The notes beneath the pieces are model-generated. The model was given only the letters and a program-made list of their open reading frames with translations, ran no database searches and was not told the origin of the DNA. From Panulirus ornatus (lineage: Eukaryota > Arthropoda > Malacostraca > Decapoda > Palinuridae): 64,000 bases of DNA. The stretch covers positions 442,001-506,000 of the forward strand of contig NC_092265.1 in assembly GCF_036320965.1 (NCBI RefSeq). Direction: 5' to 3'. Both the position numbers and the translations under genes were made by a program. This document shows, in pieces, positions 11,530-21,927 of the stretch; positions within the stretch are counted from its first letter, which is position 1; every line of letters starts with the position of its first letter.

Positions 11530-11937
11530 CTCGGAATCAGAAACATCCTCGGATACTGTTTCTGTAGTCTGGTTGCTCGCGATGCTTGACATATTTGACA
11601 CACCTGGCCGCACAGAATCACCGTCGTTCAGGAATGAGTCAAAGCACCACAACTTGGGTGTATGAATTTCACCTGACCCAGCTCCTGATTCCTTCGATGT
11701 GCACATTAGCCTCGATTCTCGCCGATGTTGGTTTCTGAGGGAATCCAATTTCTTTTTTACATCATCAACACTCCTGCTTATTGTCTGTGCTATATCCCTT
11801 ATTGCTGCAGCACGTTTGTCTCTATTTCTGTAATCAAAACACTTTACATTCCACAGACATTCATGTGATTTATATATATCAGTCAAAGTTACAGTGTCTT
11901 GTCGTGACCAATATGCACTAGTACTCGGTGTGGACAT
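11530..11937 (-). CDS. MADF-domain protein, first exon, Harbinger-encoded
   Basis: This encodes a putative sequence-specific DNA-binding protein. In PIF/Harbinger elements the Myb/MADF partner helps bring the transposase to the nucleus and to the element ends. The exon gives 136 residues from an ATG at 11937. Residues 17-100 fit a MADF domain: an LTDIYKSHECLWN block, then DYRNRDKRAAAIRDIA, then VDDVKKKLDSLRNQHRRES, and a WCFDSFL block. An acidic, serine-rich tail follows. The reading frame meets a strong GTAAGT donor at 11529-11524 after GAG, and what follows is a GA/CT microsatellite, so the exon is taken to end at 11530. I could not identify a second exon. The gene lies wholly between the inverted repeats, so transposon origin is more likely than a host Adf-1-type gene. 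Confidence 0.75.
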
Positions 11938-12111
11938 AGTGTACTAATAACGTGGTAGTCAGTGGATCTGCCTGCACCTTACCTCGTGCGTTTGGCAGTG
12001 ACGGAAGACCTCCATCCACTGCCCTCTATTGGCGCCGGGAGCGGACAGTTTGATGGTTCGCCCGCTGAAACCGCTCGTACAAGGGCAAAGCCTTCGTGCC
12101 CGACGGACACT

Positions 12112-12133
12112 GCTCGGCCGTGTGGACGTGGCT
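12112..12133 (-). repeat. Harbinger right terminal inverted repeat
   Basis: The reverse complement reads AGCCACGTCCACACGGCCGA plus GC and differs from the left end at one base. It is followed by TAA at 12134-12136. Confidence 0.88.
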
Positions 12134-12136
12134 TAA

Positions 12137-13490
12137 CACCTTAAGGAAGAGCCCAGTAACACCTTGTCAGTCCATGAAACAGAGGACTTCAGTTTCATCA
12201 AAGAATTCACTTGATGTCCATTCTGTCCGTGCTACCTACGAGTGTAGCGCAGCAGCCTTCAAGCTTTACAGGAGGGCTTCTCGGGTTGTAAAATACTAAC
12301 GATACAAACATACACTGCAGGGGAGTTAATAATACACCATGAAAATTTTAATTTCCATGTATTGTTGATAAATGGTACAAGGTTATGGTTTCCACAAGAA
12401 CTTAAATGTCTTTGTACCCTAACACAAGGACTAGAAAGGGATGCATATAAAACTTTCTAAAATATGCCTATTTCCCATACGTCTTTACACACCACTTTCA
12501 AATATTTGTATACACCAGGTGACCCTAAAATATGCAAAAGAAATCACTAATAATGCATATTAACAATCATAAAAATGAAAATAAAAATTCAGGTTTATGG
12601 TACAAAGTCATGTAACCCATGATATGTATAGAATGGCCGGTGTTTTGAGATCGATCAAATGATACATCAGGAGTTAACCAAGGCCTGGTAATGGATGAAC
12701 GGTAGTCAAGAATAATGAATCCTTTATTTGAGAAATGTTTCAAATATCCAAGCACTTCAGTTCTATATCCCAGTTACCAGGAAACACCACTTACATCACA
12801 ATAAAGTAATATTGCTACAGGTGACATCAGAAACAGGTATGTTCTGCAAAAACCCGTCCTTAATTTGTTATACTGATAATTCAAACCGGAAGAAACAATT
12901 CCAGATTAAATAATCAGACATGGTGGAAATAAATTATGTATGTTGTTAAACGCATGAAGACCAGTGACAACAAAATAAATTAGCTCTAGAGAACACTCAA
13001 GCCTGAAAAGGTGACTTTGTAATTAGATCCGTCTTGGTTATCACAGCATCAGTCACCATTTTCACAGTAAAGCAGGGATTCATACAAGTTTAAATTCTAT
13101 ACTGAGCCCTAGCTGGGGCTCTTGTACCCCCTCACCGACCAAAAGTAGTGGGTCAAGACTGGCCATAATGACTGTAGGAATGGTAATGGTAAAAACTTGA
13201 ACGATCACAGAATTGATCAGATCAAACATAAATTACATGAAATAAGGACAGAGGAAAAACAAAAAAAATCAACAAAATTCTGCCCAGACAAGGCACACAC
13301 CGGCGGATCTCTCAACATCTTGGACATATTTACAGGCAGATAAATTATCCTTTGGCATTTATAGGCAAATACCTGGCCGATGAAGACCAGGTCTGGACAA
13401 AAGTCTCCTGTACACAACAAAAAATACACATATTGCACACACACATAAAGAAATAGTGAATTTGTCTGAGACCTACGTACAAGGCGGTCA
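12137..13490 (-). other. Cdc25 3' flank / 3' UTR
   Basis: AT-rich sequence between the Cdc25 stop codon and the transposon. It has no recognisable coding exon and probably contains the Cdc25 3' untranslated region. Confidence 0.4.
12723..12728 (-). terminator. Candidate polyadenylation signal AATAAA
   Basis: The first AATAAA I noticed on the minus strand downstream of the Cdc25 stop, about 760 bases beyond it. A single hexamer in AT-rich DNA is weak evidence. Confidence 0.3.
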
Positions 13491-14116
13491 TCATAATCCA
13501 AGTCTCTTAAGTCCTGGTCGAGGTAGTGCATTACGACTCTTGGATTGTTTGTTTTCTGCCGCCCAGGACTTGGACTTGCCTCGAAAATGCTTCAGATCTT
13601 CAGCATGTTTAGAGTCCAGCATTCTCACATACTTCTTAGGGATGCAAAGTTCTGGATACTTTTCAAAAAATGCCTTGTAGCCACCCTCTAGCAGGTACAT
13701 CTCTGGGAAGTGAAGTGCAGGATAGTGTTCCTTATTTATAGCTCGATCCATCTCACGAAGTAACCTCTGAGTCTTTGGACCACGTTCAGCAGAAAATTCA
13801 CAATGGAAGATCAAAATCTCCCTACTTGCTTCCTCACTAGTTATGACTGGAGCTCCTTTCTTTGCTTGCAAGTATTCTTCAACCAATTTTGGATGGTGCC
13901 ACATCTCTGCACCAATAATGTGGCCACCTTCAAATTCATAGGGATATCTACAATCTATAATTCTAAATGAGGCGACTTTACTGCTATACTCTCCTCTAAC
14001 AACCTGGGCCACAGTGTCCACACTGACGGATTTGAGATCTGGATGTTTGGCACCTTCAACAGTGGGAAGCAGGACAGATTTGGAGAAGTCACCAATAAGA
14101 TTTCCATCATGTCCAG
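13491..14116 (-). CDS. cdc25: Cdc25 catalytic exon (residues 430-637)
   Basis: The acceptor is TTCCTTTTCAG. One exon carries the whole rhodanese/Cdc25 catalytic domain, including Cys535 and Arg541, and the C-terminal tail, ending at the stop codon 13493-13491. Confidence 0.95.
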
Positions 14117-17100
14117 CTGAAAAGGAAAAATAACAAAATACCAATAACCAAAAAGAAAATTTGATCATAACATTATCTACTAAATCAAAAACATCAGATA
14201 TCAGTAGAAACTTTATCACCTTTTAAAGAGCTAATGGAATCTACTTGCACGATACTTACAGGATTTATTTAAGGCCTTCATGATGGACACGTGACTTTCA
14301 GAGTGGCTACGCTGAATTTTAGGCTTAATCACTTGGGTAGTGGTCACTTCTGGTGCAGACACTTGTTTCTGCACGAGAGGAGCACGATTTTTTTCACCGG
14401 TTGTTGTAGAGGCACTGAAGGTTATTGGAGACAACTGATCAGAAGAATCATCTTGTTTCCTCCGCTTGCATTCCATGCCATTAGAGAGATCAGTTGGAGG
14501 CTGTGGCCGCTTAAAGGACACTGCTGCAGTACTAGCCTGCACAGCCTGAGCTCCAGAGATACTCTGTACCTGATGAACATATGATGCATTACATATCTCA
14601 CCTTACAAATCTAAAATGATAACCGTCTAACAACTCTTACCATGGGCATTCCCTAGACTCTAGGTATAGTGGCATAAGCTTATCTCTTCATACTTGTTTG
14701 CAGTTTCCCGTGTTAGCAAGGTAGCACCAGAAAAAGAAATGGCCTTAATTGTTCATAACTATAATTACTCCATTCCCAATTTACTGAGGAGGATCTGCAG
14801 AATTACCTCTCAAACAATTCCTGCTAACCATCTTAGCACCTTCAAACCATTGACCCCAGATGTATGAAACATATATATAACAATTTTGTTAACTGGTTTG
14901 TGTTACACCACTTACTTGTTTCAATGAAAAAAGAACATGGAACAAGGATGTTTCTATAAGCACATTTACAATGGGAATAAAGATGAATGTCTTTGAAAGA
15001 AGACACTCTTGGATAATAAACAGGATTGCAGTTAAAAGACAAAAGCTTGAGAAAACAACATAAATATTAAGAGAAATCTTCGACTAATATGGTAGACCAC
15101 AGGTGGTGTTGCACAAAGAATTGCTTATAGAGAGCCATCAATGGGCTTGTGCAAGAATTGCTTATAGAAAGCCATCAATGGGCTTGTGCAAGAATTGCTT
15201 ATAGAGAGCCATCAATGGGCTATCTCTTACTTTCTTCGATCAGTTGCCCCACTAAGTAACCAAGTAAAATGCATACAGTACCCACAATACACAGAATGAA
15301 ACATTAAAGTAAATCCCTTGCTCAATACAAGAGCAGAAACTGACAAACAATTCTATGTATCTTGTAACTAAGCTTACCCTGGACGAGGTAGGTGTAGTGT
15401 CTATCATTGAGAGACACCGTCTGATGGAGGGACGACCTTCAAAGATCGACCTAGGTGGAACTTGAGATTGTGATGACGTGGGTGCTGCTGAGGGTTGAAT
15501 TGGTGCAGAGAGAAGTTTAGAAAGACCTAAGGGCTCATCTTCTTGTGTATTCATCTCATTCATTAGATCCATGAGCATTGTATCTTCCTCGTCTCCTTTT
15601 GACAGAGACGAAAACTTTCTGAAGGGTTTACGCCCTTCAGTTGAATCATGTGAAGATGTAATGGGTGTAGAGGTGGCAGTGGAAAAAACTGTAACAGGTG
15701 AGGATATGATGGCAACTGACTTCACTGGGGAGATTATTGGGAGAGGCTTAGGTGGGGACAAGTCTAGGTTGAGCTTCCGTGGAGCGCAGCTCACTGGTAC
15801 ACTGAAACTAAATGATATCTTGTCAAACAATACTGAAATTATTGCAATATAGTTTCCAGTAAAAGCTAAAAACTACAGAAATAATCAGTAACTGGAAATT
15901 GTATGGCTACTGCTGACGGACATCACAAAACATGTTCTATCTCAGATCTTTAAATAACAGGTATATAACTTACCAGTCAACATCCAGTTTTTTGCTGCTT
16001 TCTGAGTATCCACTGTCTTGAGAATTTGTATCACAATCATCTGGTGGGGACGGTTTGTGCGGGGAGGTTAACACTCTCTTGGAAGGTGACACCAACTGCA
16101 AGTTCTAATGAAGAATGACAAAGTCAGTGAACCAAATAAACAAAAAAGCCATTCAAAACAGCCCGGAAAAACATTACATTTACAAGTTTTGATAATAAGG
16201 AATGGCATATTAATTCTCTTTATACAAACCTTTTTAAGGGGGCTCAGGTTTCTATTGACTGTGTTTTGTACATCCTGGAGCGGACTGGCTCGAGAGCGAG
16301 GGGGGATAGTGCTGCGGGACGGGGAGTAGTATGGAGAGGGGAAGTTCTCCTTATCACGGGAAGAGAGTCGACGTGATGGGGAGATAGGAGACTCTTCACC
16401 TTGACTCGATCCAGGGTCCGAAATATGGCTGTCATGCAACAAACCTGTACAAATACCACGTAAGTACAATGTTAATCTTAAAAAAAAAAAAAAAACTATA
16501 AATATCAATATAAAAAACATTTATTTTGAAACAGAATTGTTGATGAAGGGAATAAGTTCCCCAATTGGACGAAGTTCCAAAAACTACAGAAAGTTTTAAA
16601 AACCAGATTAGATGTCTACATGAGTGACATGATAGGCAAAAATCAGTTAAGGGTGGCTTTATTTGTTTTACCTAACATCAGTACTATACGTTTGTGCCGA
16701 TTTACTTTTCAACCTTGCCTGTTATATTTAGTACATCAAAAGTCCTCCTGTGGATATTTCAATTTCTTGTAAATGATTAAGAATGTGTATCTATCTTAAT
16801 TTCAAAAACTTATTTTCATAAAACATTTAGAAATCATAAATGGAAATGGATGTGAACAGTGGCTGCCTTGTATTGACCAAAACATTCCTCATTAACACCT
16901 TCATCTCATCTTCACCACAGAACATGCCTGCATGATAAGCTTACTAATACTCTTGCATGATTTCTAAATTTAGCGTCAGAGCCAGTTTTAAAATTAGAAG
17001 ATAGATTTTCTGACACAAGTGAAACATCCCCAGGAAGACCTTAAATACAGAAAATTAGAAACAGGCAAGCTTAACATATCAATCGCCAACACAAACACAC

Positions 17101-18230
17101 GTTAAATGGTTAAAAAAAAAAAATTGAGATAAATAAAACCAGCCTTAACTGAAACTTACTTATCATATGACAAGACAGCTAATTTCAATGGACCAACTAA
17201 ATAATTTCATTGACAAAATTCTACGCTAATCCTACATATTGTTAACATTGAAGTAATGGTTAACTATCAGTACATTCCATATCAGTTCTAGATTAATATC
17301 CAATCTTGTCAACAATGAATTCATGTTAAACATAGGTACAAAACATAAGCCAATGTGAGCACTTAATTGCCTATCTGAAGTCTACCAAACTGGCCTTCAA
17401 AAGTATTCAAAGTCATATCTGTAATATTCATAAGTTCAAACACGAAACTAAGTAAATGCACATTAATGCATCCCAAATTTTGAAGAAATATCACTTGCTT
17501 AATTTCCAAGTATATTCAAATATGATTTCATTTTCACAATCTTACTACAATCGAATGTTCGGTTGAAAAAACCTGTTTGGATTACATGTATATATTGCCG
17601 AGACTAAAGGAATCATTCTTAAATCAAAATTCATTCATTCAAAATTCTTTTCTCTGAAAAATCAAGGTTTTGCAGTCAAAACTCAATAAATAACCCTAGT
17701 GCCAATGATTGTAAATGTTACTGATTCTACTTTATATTCCTCATGGCTGGTCCATATAATTTTGATCTATCTAATGTAAACCTAATTCTTGGATAAAAAC
17801 ATTTGTAATAAACCGATGCAGCAAAAACACTAGCAGCAAATTGTCATGACCTGTTACGCCTGGAACCATTAAAAACGAAAAGTTTTAAGCTGCGGTACTA
17901 TATTCCTCTAAACCCACAAAGTTACTCCAAACGCGACTGAAACACATAGTCCTAATATGGCACTTCTAAAAAAAGGTATGAGAAACCTACAACATGCATA
18001 CATATCAACTCACTTGTGGAATGTAGTGAAGAGGTATCATGGCAAGACTGAGGAGTGTCCGTCATGTTAGAGGACAGGGATAGTCTCCTTCTTGGTGTCT
18101 CGGACAGTGAGGCGCCATGGTGCAGGCTGAGGGCCAGATTGGACATAGGGGACAGATCACTAGAGAGTTGCGGGCAATCTGACTGGCCTCCCCGCAACAC
18201 ACTCCTATACAGCAGATCACGGCTACTCAT
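13491..18230 (-). CDS. cdc25: Cdc25 M-phase inducer phosphatase, 6 coding exons
   Basis: This is a dual-specificity phosphatase that removes inhibitory phosphates from cyclin-dependent kinases and so drives cell-cycle transitions. The exons join as 18230-18014, 16444-16230, 16095-15974, 15801-15378, 14569-14260 and 14116-13491. Every intron is GT-AG, all phases agree, and the total of 1914 nt gives 637 residues plus stop. The C-terminal third holds the rhodanese-type catalytic domain: LIGDFSK, then FRIIDCRYPYEF (about 481-491), then the active site HCEFSAERGP with Cys535 and Arg541 of the CX5R loop, and the family tail DLKHFRGKSKSWA. The N-terminal regulatory part has SETPRRRLSLS, a KEN box (104-106), DSGYSES (171-177), RRCLSM (Ser316) and RSHSESH before the domain. 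It is somewhat longer than human CDC25A (524) or Drosophila String. Fly has two genes (string, twine) and I cannot say which this resembles more. The start is the only in-frame ATG of the first coding exon; the inferred upstream exon ends with an in-frame stop. Confidence 0.95.
14260..14569 (-). CDS. cdc25: Cdc25 coding exon 5 (residues 327-430)
   Basis: The chosen acceptor is TTCATCAG before GTACAG. A second AG five bases on (GTACAG) is possible but would break the phase. The donor is GTAAGT. It encodes MECKRRKQDD, a nuclear-localisation-like cluster, and IQRSHSESHVSIMKAL next to the catalytic domain. Confidence 0.87.
15117..15220. repeat. 37-bp repeat, 3 copies, in a Cdc25 intron
   Basis: Three copies of a unit containing AGAATTGCTTATAGAGAGCC then ATCAATGGGCTTGTGCA, in the 808-bp intron between coding exons 4 and 5. 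It is the only minisatellite I see inside the gene. Confidence 0.92.
15378..15801 (-). CDS. cdc25: Cdc25 coding exon 4 (residues 185-326)
   Basis: The acceptor is AGTTTCAG and the donor GTAAGC. It encodes a Ser/Pro/Thr-rich regulatory segment with an acidic patch (KGDEEDTMLMDLMNEM) and a basic phosphosite-like RRCLSM near its end. Confidence 0.88.
15974..16095 (-). CDS. cdc25: Cdc25 coding exon 3 (residues 145-184)
   Basis: A small 122-nt exon with acceptor AACTTGCAG and donor GTAAGT. It encodes LVSPSKRVLTSPHKPSP and the DSGYSESSKK segment. The frame runs exactly from the exon before into the one after. Confidence 0.87.
16230..16444 (-). CDS. cdc25: Cdc25 coding exon 2 (residues 73-144)
   Basis: The acceptor is TTTGTACAG and the donor GTTTGT (non-consensus at positions 3 and 4). 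It encodes SP-rich sequence with the KEN box in SRDKENFPSP and ends NLSPLKK in phase 0. Confidence 0.87.
16445..18013 (-). other. Cdc25 intron, 1.57 kb
   Basis: AT-rich sequence with no recognised element, repeat array or coding exon. Confidence 0.6.
18014..18230 (-). CDS. cdc25: Cdc25 coding exon 1 (residues 1-72)
   Basis: The exon itself begins at 18248, after a pyrimidine-rich CTTTCAG acceptor, with 18 nt of 5' UTR before the ATG at 18230. It ends in phase 1 at a GTGAGT donor (18013-18008). It encodes the SETPRRRLSLS and TDTPQS blocks typical of Cdc25 regulatory regions. Confidence 0.88.
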
Positions 18231-19029
18231 TTCTTCTGATTCTTCAACCTGAAAGGGAAGAGAAAAATAACTTTTATGCACGATCCTGGTTCTATTATAA
18301 AGATAAATATAAACATCCAGTTATCCGAAGTAAAGTCAGTCCCTCAAACACTCGATGACCTATCAACTGCTAAACATATGACTCTTGAAACCATTTGTTA
18401 AAGCTATTGTTTACTTGAAATCTATACACCTTACACTATAAATAGATCGACATCTTAGATCAAAATTCCAGGAGGAAACAGCTCAGTAGTAGTCTACAAT
18501 AATGTGAATTATAAGAAAAGTTTGGTTCAACCTGTTATAAGGGATGCATATGAAAAGATTCTGGCACGAAACCAAGTAAGTGCCCTAACCTCTTCCGTAA
18601 TGTAGAGGAATTTCATGTCACTAATAAAAAAAAAATGAAGTAAAATTGGGTTGCGCCAACATTTTTTTTTAAAGCTTGCATTTTCATTATGATGCTACTT
18701 CATTTTCTTTATACCAAGTCCTTTTCCTTAACAAGTATGAATGTAGCTAACTCTCGAGCTTCACTGTCAATACTATATATATAAACCTTGTATCCAATGC
18801 TGGACTTGGTTGATACCGAGTAAAGGTCGACGACACGAACACATTCCAGAAAGTAACGATAGTTCTATAAAATGACTTAGGTCTAAATATTCTCATGTAA
18901 TGTTGATCAACTGTTATACACTGGCACTAGTCACTGATTCGAAATATTCATATACCATTTGTTACATAGATTTTCTTCGAAGTTCATTCTTCTGCTGCGT
19001 GAAAACACAGAACTCAGCACGGTATTTAC

Positions 19030-19235
19030 CTCTTAAAAGTTCTTAATATAATCTTCACTAACTTTCTTTCCACACACTTGGCACATCAATAAAACTTTGT
19101 CCAGCACTTTCACTATCGCTCCATGATGACAAATCCTCCGAGATGTTGTCGGGAGGAGGATGAAGATGGAACTAACTACACGAACATCCTCCCGACATGT
19201 ATGTTAACACTCAACTCCGAGGAACGGACGCCAGT
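19030..19235 (-). other. cdc25: Probable Cdc25 5' untranslated first exon
   Basis: A donor AAGAG|GTAAAT lies at 19030/19029, about 780 bp upstream of the first coding exon's acceptor. Joined in phase, the exon places a TAA just ahead of the junction, so translation should start in the next exon. The exon contains a three-codon upstream ORF (ATG GAG CGA TAG). Its 5' limit is a guess, and no TATA box is clear. Confidence 0.45.
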
Positions 19236-19917
19236 TCACATCTGCCGCGCTTCTCATGGCGCAGGCATTTTGGGTTTGAGATGCATAACTGTAATTCGCT
19301 TTTTCCACCAAAAAGGATATTTTTAAAATCTAATAACTATTCTAAAGAAATAAAAGTTCTATCGTTATTTGAATAAGACAATAATCAAGACATTTGCCTC
19401 CTTTATATAGCTAAAACATGAAAAAACACTTTACCCCAAGTACTAAAGCTAGTGTCGTCTGCCGAGAATTATGCGTTATAGCAAATACATGTAAATTTCT
19501 TGTTTGTGTCTATCATAAACACTGTCTAATGGGAAAAAAACAATGACTTGTTTAAGTTACTTACTATCTTCTCAATTTCTAGTGCCCCTATACCTCGTAG
19601 ATCCATATATCTTGTGAAAATATTGATTCAGTCTCATCCATTGGGAAGTACTTCACCGAATGCGTTCCAGCGCTCCCCAGCCCGATGTAAATATAGGAGG
19701 CAGAGATCCCTGGGTGAGACTTGCCCACAGCTGATTGGACAGCTGGGGACAGAGTTGGGAACGCAGAGCCAGACGAGGGCGTGGTGGACGCGCTGCATTA
19801 TCGTGCATGTATCATATCCAGAGGAAGCCCGTGATTATCATGCATGATTTAGTAAAAAGAACTAATGAACCTCCTTAATTACCGATATCAACTCATGTTT
19901 GATATCACTGGGGATAA
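19236..19917. other. Cdc25 upstream region; no recognised gene
   Basis: If the first exon is right, the Cdc25 promoter lies at the start of this stretch. I could not pick out a convincing TATA, E2F or CHR site. The rest is unrecognised. Confidence 0.35.

Positions 19918-20428
<511 letters not shown>

Positions 20429-20510
<82 letters not shown>
20429..20510. repeat. (TA)n microsatellite
   Basis: About 38 TA units between element X and RTE copy A. Confidence 0.95.
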
Positions 20511-21875
20511 GTGTGGATCAGGTGTTTGCCTTGAAGAATGTATGTGAGAAATACTTAGAAAAGCAAATGGATTTGTATGTAGCATTTATGGATCTGGAGA
20601 AGGCATATGATAGAGTTGATAGAGATGCTCTGTGGAAGGTATTAAGAATATATGGTGTGGGAGGCAAGTTGTTAGAAGCAGTGAAAAGTTTTTATCGAGG
20701 ATGTAAGGCATGTGTACGTGTAGGAAGAGAGGAAAGTGATTGGTTCTCAGTGAATGTAGGTTTGCGGCAGGGGTGTGTGATGTCTCCATGGTTGTTTAAT
20801 TTGTTTATGGATGGGGTTGTTAGGGAGGTAAATGCAAGAGTCCTGGAAAGAGGGGCAAGTATGAAGTCTGTTGGGGATGAGAGAGCTTGGGAAGTGAGTC
20901 AGTTGTTGTTCGCTGATGATACAGCGCTGGTGGCTGATTCATGTGAGAAACTGCAGAAGCTGGTGACGGAGTTTGGTAAAGTGTGTGGAAGAAGAAAGTT
21001 AAGAGTAAATGTGAATAAGAGCAAGGTTATTAGGTACAGTAGGGTTGAGGGTCAAGTCAATTGGGAGGTGAGTTTGAATGGAGAAAAACTGGAGGAAGTG
21101 AAGTGTTTTAGATATCTGGGAGTGGATCTGTCAGCGGATGGAACCATGGAAGCGGAAGTGGATCATAGGGTGGGGGAGGGGGCGAAAATTTTGGGAGCCT
21201 TGAAAAATGTGTGGAAGTCGAGAACATTATCTCGGAAAGCAAAAATGGGTATGTTTGAAGGAATAGTGGTTCCAACAATGTTGTATGGTTGCGAGGCGTG
21301 GGCTATGGATAGAGTTGTGCGCAGGAGGATGGATGTGCTGGAAATGAGATGTTTGAGGACAATGTGTGGTGTGAGGTGGTTTGATCGAGTAAGTAACGTA
21401 AGGGTAAGAGAGATGTGTGGAAATAAAAAGAGCGTGGTTGAGAGAGCAGAAGAGGGTGTTTTGAAATGGTTTGGGCACATGGAGAGAATGAGTGAGGAAA
21501 GATTGACCAAGAGGATATATGTGTCGGAGGTGGAGGGAACGAGGAGAAGAGGGAGACCAAATTGGAGGTGGAAAGATGGAGTGAAAAAGATTTTGTGTGA
21601 TCGGGGCCTGAACATGCAGGAGGGTGAAAGGAGGGCAAGGAATAGAGTGAATTGGAGCGATGTGGTATACAGGGGTTGACGTGCTGTCAGTGGATTGAAT
21701 CAAGGCATGTGAAGCGTCTGGGGTAAACCATGGAAAGCTGTGTAGGTATGTATATTTGCGTGTGTGGACGTGTGTATGTACATGTGTATGGGGGGGGGGG
21801 GTTTGGGCCATTTCTTTCGTCTGTTTCCTTGCGCTACCTCGCAAACGCGGGAGACAGCGACAAAGTATAAAAAAA

Positions 21876-21892
<17 letters not shown>
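20511..21892 (+). mobile_element. RTE-type LINE copy A, 5'-truncated, ORF intact
   Basis: The copy begins abruptly inside the reverse transcriptase, at GTGTGGATCAGG. It runs through an uninterrupted ORF end and a 3' UTR ending in CTACCTCGCAAACGCGGG, AGACAGCGACAAAGTAT and a poly-A run. Truncation at the 5' end with an intact 3' end is typical of target-primed reverse transcription. Confidence 0.88.
20513..21679 (+). CDS. RTE-type reverse transcriptase, C-terminal 388 residues
   Basis: This is part of a LINE polyprotein that copies its RNA into DNA at the target site. Visible in order are: RT motif A, FMDLEKAYD (residues 25-33); motif B, GLRQGCVMSP (83-92); the catalytic FADDTALVAD (133-142); KCFRYLGVDL after it; and the thumb and C-terminal blocks MLYGCEAW, VLKWFGHMERM and RRRGRPNWRWKDG. 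The C-terminal order (CEAW, RCLR, FGHM, GRP-RW-D) is like that of RTE/BovB elements, which is why I place it there. The endonuclease and RT fingers are missing because of the 5' truncation, so no genuine start codon is present. No stop or frameshift interrupts the remaining frame. Confidence 0.85.
   Translation: MDQVFALKNVCEKYLEKQMDLYVAFMDLEKAYDRVDRDALWKVLRIYGVGGKLLEAVKSFYRGCKACVRVGREESDWFSVNVGLRQGCVMSPWLFNLFMDGVVREVNARVLERGASMKSVGDERAWEVSQLLFADDTALVADSCEKLQKLVTEFGKVCGRRKLRVNVNKSKVIRYSRVEGQVNWEVSLNGEKLEEVKCFRYLGVDLSADGTMEAEVDHRVGEGAKILGALKNVWKSRTLSRKAKMGMFEGIVVPTMLYGCEAWAMDRVVRRRMDVLEMRCLRTMCGVRWFDRVSNVRVREMCGNKKSVVERAEEGVLKWFGHMERMSEERLTKRIYVSEVEGTRRRGRPNWRWKDGVKKILCDRGLNMQEGERRARNRVNWSDVVYRG

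Positions 21893-21925
<33 letters not shown>
21893..21925. repeat. (TA)n at the junction of two convergent LINE tails
   Basis: A short TA run between the poly-A end of copy A and the inverted copy E. Confidence 0.85.

Positions 21926-21927
<2 letters not shown>

Larger units (their letters stand above)
10744..12133 (-). mobile_element. PIF/Harbinger-type DNA transposon, non-autonomous
   Basis: The two ends form 22-bp terminal inverted repeats matching at 21 of 22 positions: AGCCACGTCCACACGG, then T or C, then CGAGC. The trinucleotide TAA flanks both ends (10741-10743 and 12134-12136). A 3-bp TAA/TWA duplication is the signature of the PIF/Harbinger superfamily. Members of that superfamily encode a DDE transposase and a separate Myb/MADF-type DNA-binding protein. 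Only the MADF gene is found here (11530-11937, minus strand, start codon 196 bp inside the right end). The remaining ~700 bp is too short for a normal ~400-residue transposase and shows none. The copy therefore looks like an internally deleted derivative that would depend on a transposase supplied elsewhere. Confidence 0.85.

Noticed and set aside
21163..21924. Long minus-strand frames opposite the RTE ORF (also at 24173, 31834, 61446)
   Set aside because: They are antisense shadows of the reverse transcriptase frame, repeated in each copy, with no family of their own.
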